NCBI RefSeq assembly: GCF_004346925.1
Contig: NZ_CP031167.1
Coordinates: 2,748,001 to 2,812,000 of the forward strand
Source of the DNA: Stenotrophomonas sp. ASS1
GTDB taxonomy: Bacteria; Pseudomonadota; Gammaproteobacteria; Xanthomonadales; Xanthomonadaceae
Reading direction: 5' to 3'
DNA length: 64,000 nt
A program made the translations under genes and the position numbers. This document shows, in pieces, positions 17,377 through 25,317 of the stretch. How positions within the stretch are numbered: the stretch's first letter is position 1; each line of letters begins with the position of its first letter. Under the pieces are notes generated by a model that was not told the origin of the DNA, searched no databases, and worked only from the letters and a program-made list of their open reading frames with translations.

Positions 17377-17407
17377 TTGACCTTCAATCAAACTTGAAGG
17401 TTAGCGT
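17377..17407 (+). promoter_or_regulatory. MerR-type promoter and operator for the OYE gene
   Basis: A perfect inverted repeat ACCTTCAA-TCAAAC-TTGAAGGT spans 17380-17401. It sits between a -35 box TTGACC (17377-17382) and a weak -10 box TAGCGT (17402-17407) with a 19-bp spacer. The over-long 19-bp spacer with a centred palindrome is the hallmark of MerR-activated promoters. It would drive the gene at 17438 and be bound by the divergent regulator at 16869-17348. Confidence 0.8.
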
Positions 17408-17437
17408 AGCCCCATTCCCCTGTCCTGGAGCTGTCCG

Positions 17438-18676
17438 ATGTCGCTGTTCTCGCCCCTGGCACTACCCTCCGGTGCCGTCATCCGCAACCGCATCGCCAAG
17501 GCGGCGATGGAGGAAAACATGGCCGACGCCGACCACGCTCCCTCCGAAGCGCTGCTGCAGTTGTACCAGCGCTGGGCCGACGGCGGCGCCGGACTGATCA
17601 TCACCGGCAACGTGATGGTCGATGGGCGCGCCATGACTGGGCCCGGCGGCGTGGTACTGGAGGATGACCGCCACCTCGACCGCTTCACTGCCTGGGCGGA
17701 CACTGCCCGCTCGCGGGGTGCGCAGATGTGGATGCAGATCAATCACCCGGGGCGGCAGATGCCGGCCGCACTCGGTCAACCCGCGCTCGCGCCGTCGGCC
17801 GTTGCATTGCAGATGGGCGCGCTGTCCAAGCAGTTCGCACCGCCGAAGGCGATGACCGAGGACGACATCGACTCGGTGATCGCGCGCTTCATCCGCAGTG
17901 CCGAACTGGCCGAGCGCGCCGGTTTCAGCGGGGTGGAGATCCATGCCGCGCACGGCTACCTGCTCAGCCAGTTCCTGTCGCCGTTGTCGAACCGGCGCGA
18001 AGACCACTGGGGTGGCAGCCTGGAAAACCGTGCGCGCCTGCTGCTGGAGATCGTGCAGGGTGTACGCGCGGCGGTGGCGCCCACGTTCGTGGTGGCGGTG
18101 AAGCTCAATTCCGCCGATTTCCAGCGCGGCGGTTTCTCGCCCGAGGATGCGCGCGCCGTGGTGGAGATGCTGGCCCCCCTCGGTGTGGATCTGGTCGAGC
18201 TGTCCGGCGGCAGCTATGAAGCACCGGCCATGACCGGCGCCGCACGCGACGATCGCAGCGTGGCCCGCGAAGCGTACTTCCTCGAATTCGCGCGCGAGAT
18301 CGCCACGGTGGCAACGATGCCGCTGATGGTCACCGGCGGCATCCGCCGCCGCGAAGTGGCAGAGCAGGTGTTGGCCAGCGGCGTGGCCATGGTCGGCATC
18401 GCCACGGCGCTGGCGATCGAGCCGGATCTGCCGCAGCACTGGCAGCAGGGCCGCGATCCGGTGCCGACACTGCGCAACATCAACTGGCGCAGCAAGCCGC
18501 TGGCGGCCAGTGCGCACATGGCCGCAGTGAAGTATCAGCTGGGCCGGTTGAGCCGGCGCCGCCCCACCGCACCCACGATTTCACCGGTATGGGCCCTGCT
18601 GCTGGCACAGGCGGCCGCAAAGTGTCGGACCCGCCGCTACCGGCGCTGGATCGGCGCCCGCGCCCTCGCACACTGA
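17438..18676 (+). CDS. NADH:flavin oxidoreductase, Old Yellow Enzyme family
   Basis: A 412-residue FMN-dependent ene-reductase with a TIM barrel. Evidence includes the N-terminal RNRIAKAAMEENMAD, the substrate-binding HAAHGYLLSQFLSP, the strongly conserved RREDHWGGSLENRARLLLEIV, and the phosphate-binding VTGGIRRREVAEQVL. The last ~60 residues extend beyond the barrel with a hydrophobic patch (ISPVWALLLAQAAA). It likely reduces activated alkenes or quinones and is under MerR control through the 19-bp-spaced promoter upstream. Confidence 0.92.
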   Translation: MSLFSPLALPSGAVIRNRIAKAAMEENMADADHAPSEALLQLYQRWADGGAGLIITGNVMVDGRAMTGPGGVVLEDDRHLDRFTAWADTARSRGAQMWMQINHPGRQMPAALGQPALAPSAVALQMGALSKQFAPPKAMTEDDIDSVIARFIRSAELAERAGFSGVEIHAAHGYLLSQFLSPLSNRREDHWGGSLENRARLLLEIVQGVRAAVAPTFVVAVKLNSADFQRGGFSPEDARAVVEMLAPLGVDLVELSGGSYEAPAMTGAARDDRSVAREAYFLEFAREIATVATMPLMVTGGIRRREVAEQVLASGVAMVGIATALAIEPDLPQHWQQGRDPVPTLRNINWRSKPLAASAHMAAVKYQLGRLSRRRPTAPTISPVWALLLAQAAAKCRTRRYRRWIGARALAH

Positions 18677-18770
18677 GCCGCGCGGTCTTCTCATCGCCGC
18701 AGCGATGCTCCACCATCTGCAGGATCGGCGGCAGTTCCGCCGCCGGTCGCAGCATGGAGACGGAACCCAC

Positions 18771-19247
18771 GTGGCAGCAGGATCGACCAGGAACCGGGAG
18801 AAGCTGCTCGATGACCTGCTCTCGCTGGGCCGTAACTGGGCGCTGGCGATCGCCATCGCAGGTGCCGGGGCTGCCGTCCATTACAACGAATCGGTCTACG
18901 AGGCCGGGCTCTGGCGCGGCCTGTTGCCCACGCTCTGCTTCCTGGTCGCGATCATCTGGATTGTGCTCAGCATCATCCGCTTCGACCTGACCATCCAGCA
19001 GCACTTCGAGCGCAAGCTGTCACGCTGGCTCAGCCGCCTGCTCTACGTGGTGCTGCTCGGTACCGGCATCACCGCCGTGTTCTTCGTCACCGAGCTGGCA
19101 GAGAACAATCATATTGCGCGGATGTGCGACTCGGTAGCCAACGAACCCGGCAGCCGCATCCACAGGTCGGCCGAATGCCAGCGCCTGTATCAGCACCGCG
19201 CTGCCTACCGGCAACGGCTGGAATCGGCCGAGGGTGAGTTCGACTGA
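18771..19247 (+). CDS. Hypothetical membrane protein
   Basis: A 158-residue protein with about three hydrophobic helices (NWALAIAIAGAGAAVHY, GLLPTLCFLVAIIWIVLSII and LLYVVLLGTGITAVFFVTE) and a soluble C-terminus containing two Cys. No domain recognised. The GTG at 18771 is preferred because GGAG lies 12 bases upstream; the open frame begins earlier at 18705 in basic, low-quality sequence. It stands alone, in the same direction as its neighbours. Confidence 0.65.
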   Translation: MAAGSTRNREKLLDDLLSLGRNWALAIAIAGAGAAVHYNESVYEAGLWRGLLPTLCFLVAIIWIVLSIIRFDLTIQQHFERKLSRWLSRLLYVVLLGTGITAVFFVTELAENNHIARMCDSVANEPGSRIHRSAECQRLYQHRAAYRQRLESAEGEFD

Positions 19248-19380
19248 GCAGATGCGTGGGCGAAGGCGCACGAGGACTCACACAGAGGTCCAGCACGGGT
19301 GGATTCGAAATAGTTGCATGGACTTCATTGCAACGCGACGCGACCCTCTCTTGCCGGAAAGCCGTGATCGAACACAGTCC

Positions 19381-20025
19381 ATGAAGTTACCCATCGCCCA
19401 CTCCCGCCTCCCCGCCCGGCCCCGGAAGATCGACAGTGAAGTGCGCATCTTCAGGCGCTATCACCAGTACGCCATGTTTGCCATCGGGGCCGTACCACTG
19501 GCAATACTCCTGTTCGCCCGCGCACCCGAACTTGGACTTCTCACCGCACTGGGTGCGGCAGCGGTTTTCACGCTGTCGGCGTTGATCCTCGCCTTCGCTG
19601 TCTATCCCCCTCGACGGGACCGGGTGGCACTGGAACATGATCGTCTGGTATTCCAGCACCGTGCTCCTCTCCCGTTCAAGCAGATCCGGTCCTACAACCT
19701 GGACGATCATGTTGATCTGACCCTGATCGATGGACCGAGCGTGCTGCTCCAGCGCACACGGGCATCGACGCATGAATTCTCAACCTTCCGGGACGCGCTG
19801 GCAGAGGCTCTCGCGAAGCGGCCCGCCAATGCTGCCGCCGCTCCGCAACGTCGCCACTTCTTCGGTGCCTGGCCCGCACGCGCTTGGGGTGCGGTCCTGT
19901 TGCTGGCGACGGCGGCACTGGTGATCACGGGCGTACTGCAGGGCTGGCCGTTGTACAAAGCACCGATGCTTGGAATCGTGCCCGTGGTGGGCATTGGGCT
20001 ATTGCTATCGCGCCGCCGTCACTGA
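19381..20025 (+). CDS. Hypothetical membrane protein with a PH-like middle part
   Basis: A 214-residue protein with two N-terminal transmembrane helices (~32-75), a soluble beta-rich middle (DRVALEHDRLVFQHRAPLPFKQIRSYNL, resembling bacterial PH-like YdbS/DUF domains) and two C-terminal helices (AWGAVLLLATAALVITGV and MLGIVPVVGIGLLLS). Function unknown. The start ATG at 19381 is chosen because the preceding in-frame stretch from 19234 overlaps the upstream gene and is not protein-like. Confidence 0.7.
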   Translation: MKLPIAHSRLPARPRKIDSEVRIFRRYHQYAMFAIGAVPLAILLFARAPELGLLTALGAAAVFTLSALILAFAVYPPRRDRVALEHDRLVFQHRAPLPFKQIRSYNLDDHVDLTLIDGPSVLLQRTRASTHEFSTFRDALAEALAKRPANAAAAPQRRHFFGAWPARAWGAVLLLATAALVITGVLQGWPLYKAPMLGIVPVVGIGLLLSRRRH

Positions 20026-20111
20026 TTACGTCGTCGGCGAAGTACACATGGCGTGGATGTGCATTCGGGCACAGTACGCGCGCCGCTCACGCTTGGAACC
20101 ATCCAGCCACC

Positions 20112-20381
20112 ATGCTTCACGCGCCTGCCCCCGCACATCACGATGCCATTGCCCTGCAGGCGGGAGTGCTCGGCAGCGTGTTGGGCGTGGCTCTGTACAA
20201 GGCCATCGCGTTGTCGGCGCTGGCGACCGGATCCTTGATTGTGATCGGGCTGTGGCTGCTGGCCTGTGCGCTGCTGGCTGCCTGGGCACTGGCCGCCTGC
20301 CTGGCCTGCCTTGCGCTCAGCCGGCGCGTATTCGTGCTGATGCTGGCGCTGAGCATGATGCTGATGATCTGCGTCGCCTGA
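20112..20381 (+). CDS. Small hydrophobic hypothetical protein
   Basis: An 89-residue protein, mostly two or three transmembrane helices (SVLGVALYKAIALSALATGS, VIGLWLLACALLAAWALAACLACLAL and FVLMLALSMMLMICVA). Start ATG at 20112. No recognised domain. Composition is Ala/Leu-rich, and it could be a minor membrane protein or a fortuitous frame in GC-rich DNA. Confidence 0.45.
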   Translation: MLHAPAPAHHDAIALQAGVLGSVLGVALYKAIALSALATGSLIVIGLWLLACALLAAWALAACLACLALSRRVFVLMLALSMMLMICVA

Positions 20382-20506
20382 CAGCAGCAGGCGCCGGACT
20401 ATCGCGCATCTGTTACAGAATAACAAGTGCGATTGGTCGGATTGTCTGCGCCCGGTGTCACGGATTTGAATTCCATGGCCAGCCCGGCACCACCCGAGAC
20501 CTCCCC

Positions 20507-20752
20507 ATGATCCTGCAGCGCCTGCTTCGCGCCTCCCTCACCGCCTTTGCCCTGGCCCCGCTCAGCGCCTGTGCCACGTATGACGACAGCAACATGCACC
20601 AGGCCTGCGAGGAGTCGCCGCATCTGAAGGACCTGCCGCCCGAAGTGGCTGCCCGCGAGAGCCGCTGCAACAAGAGCATGGAAGTGTGGTCGAGCGAGCG
20701 CAAGGGCAGTGACAGGCCGATCGACCTGAGCGGCAAGAAGAAGGATCTCTGA
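20507..20752 (+). CDS. Small lipoprotein
   Basis: An 81-residue predicted lipoprotein. The leader MILQRLLRASLTAFALAPL is followed by lipobox LSAC. The mature part is short, charged and has two further Cys (QACEESP and SRCNKSM), ending KKKDL. It is preceded by a weak purine-rich stretch. Function unknown. Confidence 0.65.
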   Translation: MILQRLLRASLTAFALAPLSACATYDDSNMHQACEESPHLKDLPPEVAARESRCNKSMEVWSSERKGSDRPIDLSGKKKDL

Positions 20753-20850
20753 GCCGCCGGGCATCTTGATCGTTCCAATGCATGCGGATGACCAGCCCGT
20801 CACGATCGGGGGGGGCAGGATAAGGCCTCCCCATCACGACGACTTTCCCG

Positions 20851-21099
20851 ATGCCGGCCACTGGTCACCCTGTCATCCATGCCTTTGAAGCTGTGTTCGA
20901 CCTGTCTGGCGGGGTGGAGCGCATTACGGCGCTCACTGTCATCTGCCGGCATTGCTCTGAAACCCGCTCGGCCAACGAAGACAATCTGGTCCAGCTGCCG
21001 GGCGGCGCCTTGTTCCGCTGCGACGGATGCGGCAGTCATCAGGCGGTGAGCCATGCGCGGGTTGCCGATTGGCAGGTGAATTCGCTTCTGGGTGTCTGA
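20851..21099 (+). CDS. Small zinc-ribbon-like protein
   Basis: An 82-residue protein with two CxxC-type pairs (ICRHCSE and RCDGCGSHQ) spaced by ~27 residues, consistent with a single zinc ribbon. Hydrophobic strands lie between them (NLVQLPGGALFRC). No DNA-binding or enzymatic domain is attached. It stands alone ahead of the hybrid kinase gene. Confidence 0.6.
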   Translation: MPATGHPVIHAFEAVFDLSGGVERITALTVICRHCSETRSANEDNLVQLPGGALFRCDGCGSHQAVSHARVADWQVNSLLGV

Positions 21100-21281
21100 G
21101 GCTGCAATACGACGGTGCCACGACGCAGGCTGTTGGCGCAGGGATGATGGTGCAGTCAGAGGGCGCCCCGTGAGCCATCTCGTCCGCCGCGCAGGGCCGA
21201 TGACAGCCAGGGCAAAGGAGCTGTGCAGGGCGCAATGACATCACCTCGGCTAAGCTGCGGCACCTTTCTTCGCGCACGGCC

Positions 21282-22985
21282 ATGCATCCCTTCCCCCTTC
21301 CTGTCTCGGCACCCGATCAACTCGCCTACCGACTGCTGCAGGACAGCGACTGGGCCCGTTCCACCGACGCGATCAACACGCCTCCCGAACTTCGCGCTCT
21401 GCTGGCGATGATCCTGGATTCTCCGGAGCCGCTGTGGATCGCATGGGGCCGCGACAACAAGGCGTTCTTTTTCAACGATGCCTACCTGCCGATGCTGGGC
21501 GGCAAGCTGCACGGCGCCATGGGCAGCCGATTGGAAGACGTCTGGGCGGACGTCTGGGCCGACGTCGTCGATGCTGTCAACGACGCCTTCGGCGGCACGA
21601 GCCGCAGTTTCAAGAACATGCCGTTGATGATGGACCGTGATGGCACGTTGCGCGAGACATTCTGGACGTTCTCCTACTCGCCGCTGCGTGCCGGTTGCGG
21701 AGGCGTGGCCGGCATCATCTGCATGGTCAGCGAGCAGACCGAACGGGTGATCGAACGCGACCGGCACACCCGCCAGGTAGCGGCCATCACCGAGCAGGCA
21801 CGCGAGGCCCATCTTGAACTGGTACGCGCCCGCGAACAGCTGCGGCAGTCGCAGAAGCTGGAGGCCATCGGCCAGCTGACCGGCGGCGTTGCCCACGACT
21901 TCAACAATCTGCTGCAGGTCATCACCGGCTCCGTAGACATGCTGCTGCATACCTGGCCGGCCGAAGATGCGCGCCTGCGCTATGTACAGGCGATCGAAAC
22001 CGCCGCTGACCGCGCCACTCGCCTGACCGCCCAGCTTCTGGCGTTCTCGCGCAGGCAGAGCCTGTCGCCGCAGGTATTCGACCTCTGCGAGAGCATACGC
22101 GCGCTTTCAGACATCATCACCACAGTGCTGGGTGCACGCATCTCCGTGTCGGTGAACCTGCCCGACGCCCCGTTGCCGGTGCTGCTGGACCGGACCCAGC
22201 TCGACACCGCACTGATCAACATCGCGGTGAACGCGCGCGACGCCATCGACGGCCACGGCAAGGTGACGATCGATGTGGAACAGCTGACATCGGTGCCTTC
22301 CGTGCGGTTCGCGGCGCCGATGAAAGGCAACTTCGCTGCGATCAGCGTCAGCGACACCGGTTCCGGTATCGATCCGTCCGTGGTGGACCGGATCTTCGAG
22401 CCATTCTTCACCACCAAGGGAGTGGGCGCGGGCACCGGGCTTGGCCTCAGCCAGGTGTTCGGCTTCGTCAAGCAGTCCGAGGGCGAAGTGGACGTACAGA
22501 GCCAGGCCGGTGTCGGTACGCGCTTCACGCTGTATCTGCCGCTGGCGCAGGCAAACGCCTCCATCGAGCTGCCGACCGCGCAACCGGGATTGCTGCATGG
22601 TCACGGATTGTGCGTGCTGGTGGTGGAAGACAATGTGGATGTGGCCGAATTTGCAGTCGGTGCGCTGCGCGAGCTTGAGTACAACGTCGTACTCGCGCGC
22701 AATGCCGACGAAGCACTGGCGGAGCTCGAGCGCGACGCTGCGCGTTTCCACGTGGTGTTCAGCGACGTGGTCATGCCCGGGACCAATGGGCTGGATCTGG
22801 CCCGCACCATCCGCAGCCGCCTGCCCGATCTTCCGATCATCCTCACCAGTGGCTACAGCGAACTGCTGGCCCGCGATCCAGGCCACGGTTTCACGCTGCT
22901 GCGCAAGCCCTACTCACTGAAGCAGCTGGCCTCGGTGATGACCGAGGCCAGCTGTCGCTCGCAGACGATGGTGACTGCGTATTAG
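21282..22985 (+). CDS. Soluble PAS hybrid histidine kinase with C-terminal receiver
   Basis: A 567-residue sensor without transmembrane helices. A PAS domain covers ~40-155 (LWIAWGRDNKAFFFNDAYLPML), followed by a coiled coil. The HisKA domain has phospho-acceptor His205 (GGVAHDFNNLLQ). The HATPase domain has N box NIAVNARDAI and G boxes SDTGSGIDPSVV and GTGLGLSQVFG. The C-terminal receiver (from ~445) has its Asp in FSDVVMPGTNG. The HDFNN motif is typical of PAS hybrid kinases related to blue-light LOV kinases, but no LOV Cys motif is visible. No partner response regulator is adjacent. Confidence 0.92.
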   Translation: MHPFPLPVSAPDQLAYRLLQDSDWARSTDAINTPPELRALLAMILDSPEPLWIAWGRDNKAFFFNDAYLPMLGGKLHGAMGSRLEDVWADVWADVVDAVNDAFGGTSRSFKNMPLMMDRDGTLRETFWTFSYSPLRAGCGGVAGIICMVSEQTERVIERDRHTRQVAAITEQAREAHLELVRAREQLRQSQKLEAIGQLTGGVAHDFNNLLQVITGSVDMLLHTWPAEDARLRYVQAIETAADRATRLTAQLLAFSRRQSLSPQVFDLCESIRALSDIITTVLGARISVSVNLPDAPLPVLLDRTQLDTALINIAVNARDAIDGHGKVTIDVEQLTSVPSVRFAAPMKGNFAAISVSDTGSGIDPSVVDRIFEPFFTTKGVGAGTGLGLSQVFGFVKQSEGEVDVQSQAGVGTRFTLYLPLAQANASIELPTAQPGLLHGHGLCVLVVEDNVDVAEFAVGALRELEYNVVLARNADEALAELERDAARFHVVFSDVVMPGTNGLDLARTIRSRLPDLPIILTSGYSELLARDPGHGFTLLRKPYSLKQLASVMTEASCRSQTMVTAY

Positions 22986-22993
22986 CCGGCAGA

Positions 22994-24517
22994 TCACCGG
23001 GTCGGACCGGTCCAGGAAGCAAGCGCTGAATCGAGGCCGGACATATCCCCGCGTGTGCCACAGGCCCAGGCAACGATGCCATCCGGGCGCACCAGCAACG
23101 CCCCCAGGCCCGACGCCGCATCCCCGGTATCTGCGGCGCAGGCGATGGAAGGTTGCCAGCGTCGGCCATGCTGCGGCGGCGAAGAGGCCGGGTCGAAAAC
23201 AAGCAGCGCCCCCTGCCCCGCTCTCAGCAGTTCGCCCAGACGGCGGCCATCGACCAACCGGAAGTCCGGCGCGCTCCTGCCGACCAGCGGGTGGTCTCCG
23301 TCAAGATCCAGCTGCTGCGAAACACCCCAGATCCGCTCGGCCAGATACGTGGCCCCATCGCGGGTGCCGGCCAGGTCGGCCATGATCGCTGCCAGCGCGC
23401 GCGAACCGGGCCCGGGTCGCATCAGCGCAACCTGCGCGCGCGACCAGTCCAGCACCTTGGCACCCACCGGATGGCGTTCCGCGTGATAGCTGTCCAGCAG
23501 CGCCTCATCGGCCTTGCCCCGCGCTACGGCGGCCAGCTTCCAACCGAGGTTCATCGCATCGCCGATGCCGAGGTTCAGTCCCTGGCCGCCCAACGGCGAA
23601 TGCATGTGCGCGGCATCACCTGCCAACAGCACACGTCCGCTGCGATAGGCCGTCGCCTGGCGCGCAGCATCGGTCCATGTCGTGGCCAGGTGCAATGCAG
23701 TGATCGTTGCCCCGCGGCCAGACACCCGCCGCAGCAACGCTTGCGCGGTGTGCCGGTCCAGTGGCGTGCGATGGCCGGCGCCACCATCGAAATCGGCCAG
23801 CGCCAGCATGCCTGGCGGGTTGAAATTGCACATCCCGTGATCGGTGAACTGTCGGCCTGGTGTGAGTACACACCCATCTGCCAGTTCGACCAGCAGCGTG
23901 TAACCGGTGAACTCTGGCCCGGTTCCAGCGAAGAGGAAGCCCGATTGTTTGCGTACCGTGCTGCGGGCCCCATCACAACCGACCAGCCAGCGGCCGTGGA
24001 CCCTGCCGGAGCCGGTGTGCACGGCAACCTGCGCCTCGTGCGCATCCACCGCCTGTACCGCACGCCCGCGTTCGATGCGCACGCCCAGCGCAGTCGCACG
24101 TTCGGCAAACACCGCTTCCAGGGCCTGCAGCTCCACCGCCATCTGGGTGCCCACCGGTGTCGGCAGGCGCCAGCTCCAGCGCGTCTGGTCCACATCGTCC
24201 AGTGCAAATGGAATACCCGCGAAGTGCCCACCCAGCGCACGCGGCTGCGCCAGCCAATGGGCGGTGCCGGGCGGCGGCGCGCCCTTGTCGGGCTTGAGCA
24301 CCTGCGTCGCGGCGACCGCGTCCAACAGGCCGCGCCGATCCAATGCCTCCAGCGTAGGGGCGTTCAAGCCGCGGAGCCCGAATGGCAAGCGCTTCAACGG
24401 CGAACCGGCGGACCTGGCCTGTTCCAGCACCAGCACTGAACACCCGGCCAGGGCCAGTTCACAGGACAGGAACAGGCCCACCGGGCCAGCACCGGCAATG
24501 ACGACGTCGTACAGCAT
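22994..24517 (-). CDS. FAD-dependent aromatic monooxygenase
   Basis: A 507-residue flavoprotein hydroxylase of the PheA/TetX/MhpA type. The N-terminal Rossmann motif is VIAGAGPVGLFLSCELALAG, the DG fold is WLVGCDGARSTVRKQSG, and the FAD ribityl site is LLAGDAAHMHSPLGGQGLN. The C-terminal ~120 residues look like the thioredoxin-like domain of phenol-hydroxylase relatives. The substrate is probably an aromatic or polyketide-like compound. It is divergently transcribed from the TetR gene at 24600, which likely controls it. Confidence 0.92.
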   Translation of the reverse strand: MLYDVVIAGAGPVGLFLSCELALAGCSVLVLEQARSAGSPLKRLPFGLRGLNAPTLEALDRRGLLDAVAATQVLKPDKGAPPPGTAHWLAQPRALGGHFAGIPFALDDVDQTRWSWRLPTPVGTQMAVELQALEAVFAERATALGVRIERGRAVQAVDAHEAQVAVHTGSGRVHGRWLVGCDGARSTVRKQSGFLFAGTGPEFTGYTLLVELADGCVLTPGRQFTDHGMCNFNPPGMLALADFDGGAGHRTPLDRHTAQALLRRVSGRGATITALHLATTWTDAARQATAYRSGRVLLAGDAAHMHSPLGGQGLNLGIGDAMNLGWKLAAVARGKADEALLDSYHAERHPVGAKVLDWSRAQVALMRPGPGSRALAAIMADLAGTRDGATYLAERIWGVSQQLDLDGDHPLVGRSAPDFRLVDGRRLGELLRAGQGALLVFDPASSPPQHGRRWQPSIACAADTGDAASGLGALLVRPDGIVAWACGTRGDMSGLDSALASWTGPTR

Positions 24518-24564
24518 GGGGAATCCTTGTGAGCGCCGGGTCGGCGCTCTGGCGGGTCAAATGT

Positions 24565-24577
24565 TACACTTGGTGTA
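24565..24577. promoter_or_regulatory. Palindromic operator between monooxygenase and TetR genes
   Basis: TACAC-TTG-GTGTA forms a perfect 5-bp-arm palindrome at 24565-24577, 22 bp before the TetR start. An additional longer-spaced repeat CACTTG ... CAAGTG overlaps it (about 24567-24591). The position in an 82-bp divergent intergenic region suits TetR autoregulation. Confidence 0.55.
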
Positions 24578-24599
24578 CGTTTCCACAAGTGAACCGCCC

Positions 24600-25244
24600 A
24601 TGACCCCGCCTCCAGGTCGTCGCGAACAACGCAAGGCCGAGACCCGACAAGCGATTTCGGACGTCGCCACCGAGCTGATCATCCGGCGTGGCTTCGAGGC
24701 CGTCTCCATGTCCGAAATCGCCGAAGCCGCGGGCGTCTCACGCAAGACGGTCTTCAACTACTTCGCCAGCAAGGAAGACCTGGTGTTCGATCGCGATGAG
24801 GAGGCGCGCATGCTGCTGCGCGAGGGCATGATGGCGCGCAGCGGCATGACCCCGCTGGCGGCCTTCCAGTCACTGGTGCGCGAATTGCTGGAGGCTGGCC
24901 ATCCGCTGCTGCGCATCAATGCCGGCGCTGCCGCCTTCTGGGGCACCGTGGCGGAGAGCCCGGTACTGGTCGCGCACGCGCGACGGCTCCAGGCGCAGTT
25001 GACTGACGACCTGGCGCGATTGATGGCCGACGCTGCCGGCCGGCCAGAACATGACGCCGAAGCGCGATTGGGCGCGGCCATGCTGCTGGCGTCGATGGTG
25101 GCGGCCTATGAGAAGGGATTGGCAAGCCAACTGCAGGGCGAGGACCCGCGTGAGGCCATGCTGCAGCTGATCGTGCGCGGCGCCACCGGGGTACTGGTGG
25201 CCTTGGCGGGCACCCCGTATACGGACCCCGGCGCGCGTCCATAA
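24600..25244 (+). CDS. TetR-family transcriptional regulator
   Basis: A 214-residue repressor. The N-terminal HTH spans ~15-60 (RQAISDVATELIIRRGFEAVSMSEIAEAAG, then VSRKTVFNYFASKEDLVF), matching the TetR signature closely. The C-terminal ligand domain is all-helical. It is divergent from the FAD monooxygenase at 22994-24517 with a palindrome between, so it probably represses that gene and itself until an aromatic inducer binds. The start ATG at 24600 is used; longer in-frame upstream sequence belongs to the opposite-strand gene. Confidence 0.93.
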   Translation: MTPPPGRREQRKAETRQAISDVATELIIRRGFEAVSMSEIAEAAGVSRKTVFNYFASKEDLVFDRDEEARMLLREGMMARSGMTPLAAFQSLVRELLEAGHPLLRINAGAAAFWGTVAESPVLVAHARRLQAQLTDDLARLMADAAGRPEHDAEARLGAAMLLASMVAAYEKGLASQLQGEDPREAMLQLIVRGATGVLVALAGTPYTDPGARP

Positions 25245-25272
25245 CGCATTCGGGGGATAGGTCACGAAGTGT

Positions 25273-25299
25273 TGCAAATGCTAATCTTTCTCATTTGCA
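25273..25299 (+). promoter_or_regulatory. Fur-like palindrome before the siderophore receptor
   Basis: TGCAAATG (25273-25280) and CATTTGCA (25292-25299) form an inverted repeat around CTAATCTTTCT. The core resembles the Fur box consensus (aaatgctaat...tcattt). It lies 19 bp before the receptor start at 25318, as expected for iron repression. Confidence 0.65.
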
Positions 25300-25317
25300 G
25301 ACACACCCCCTCTCCCG

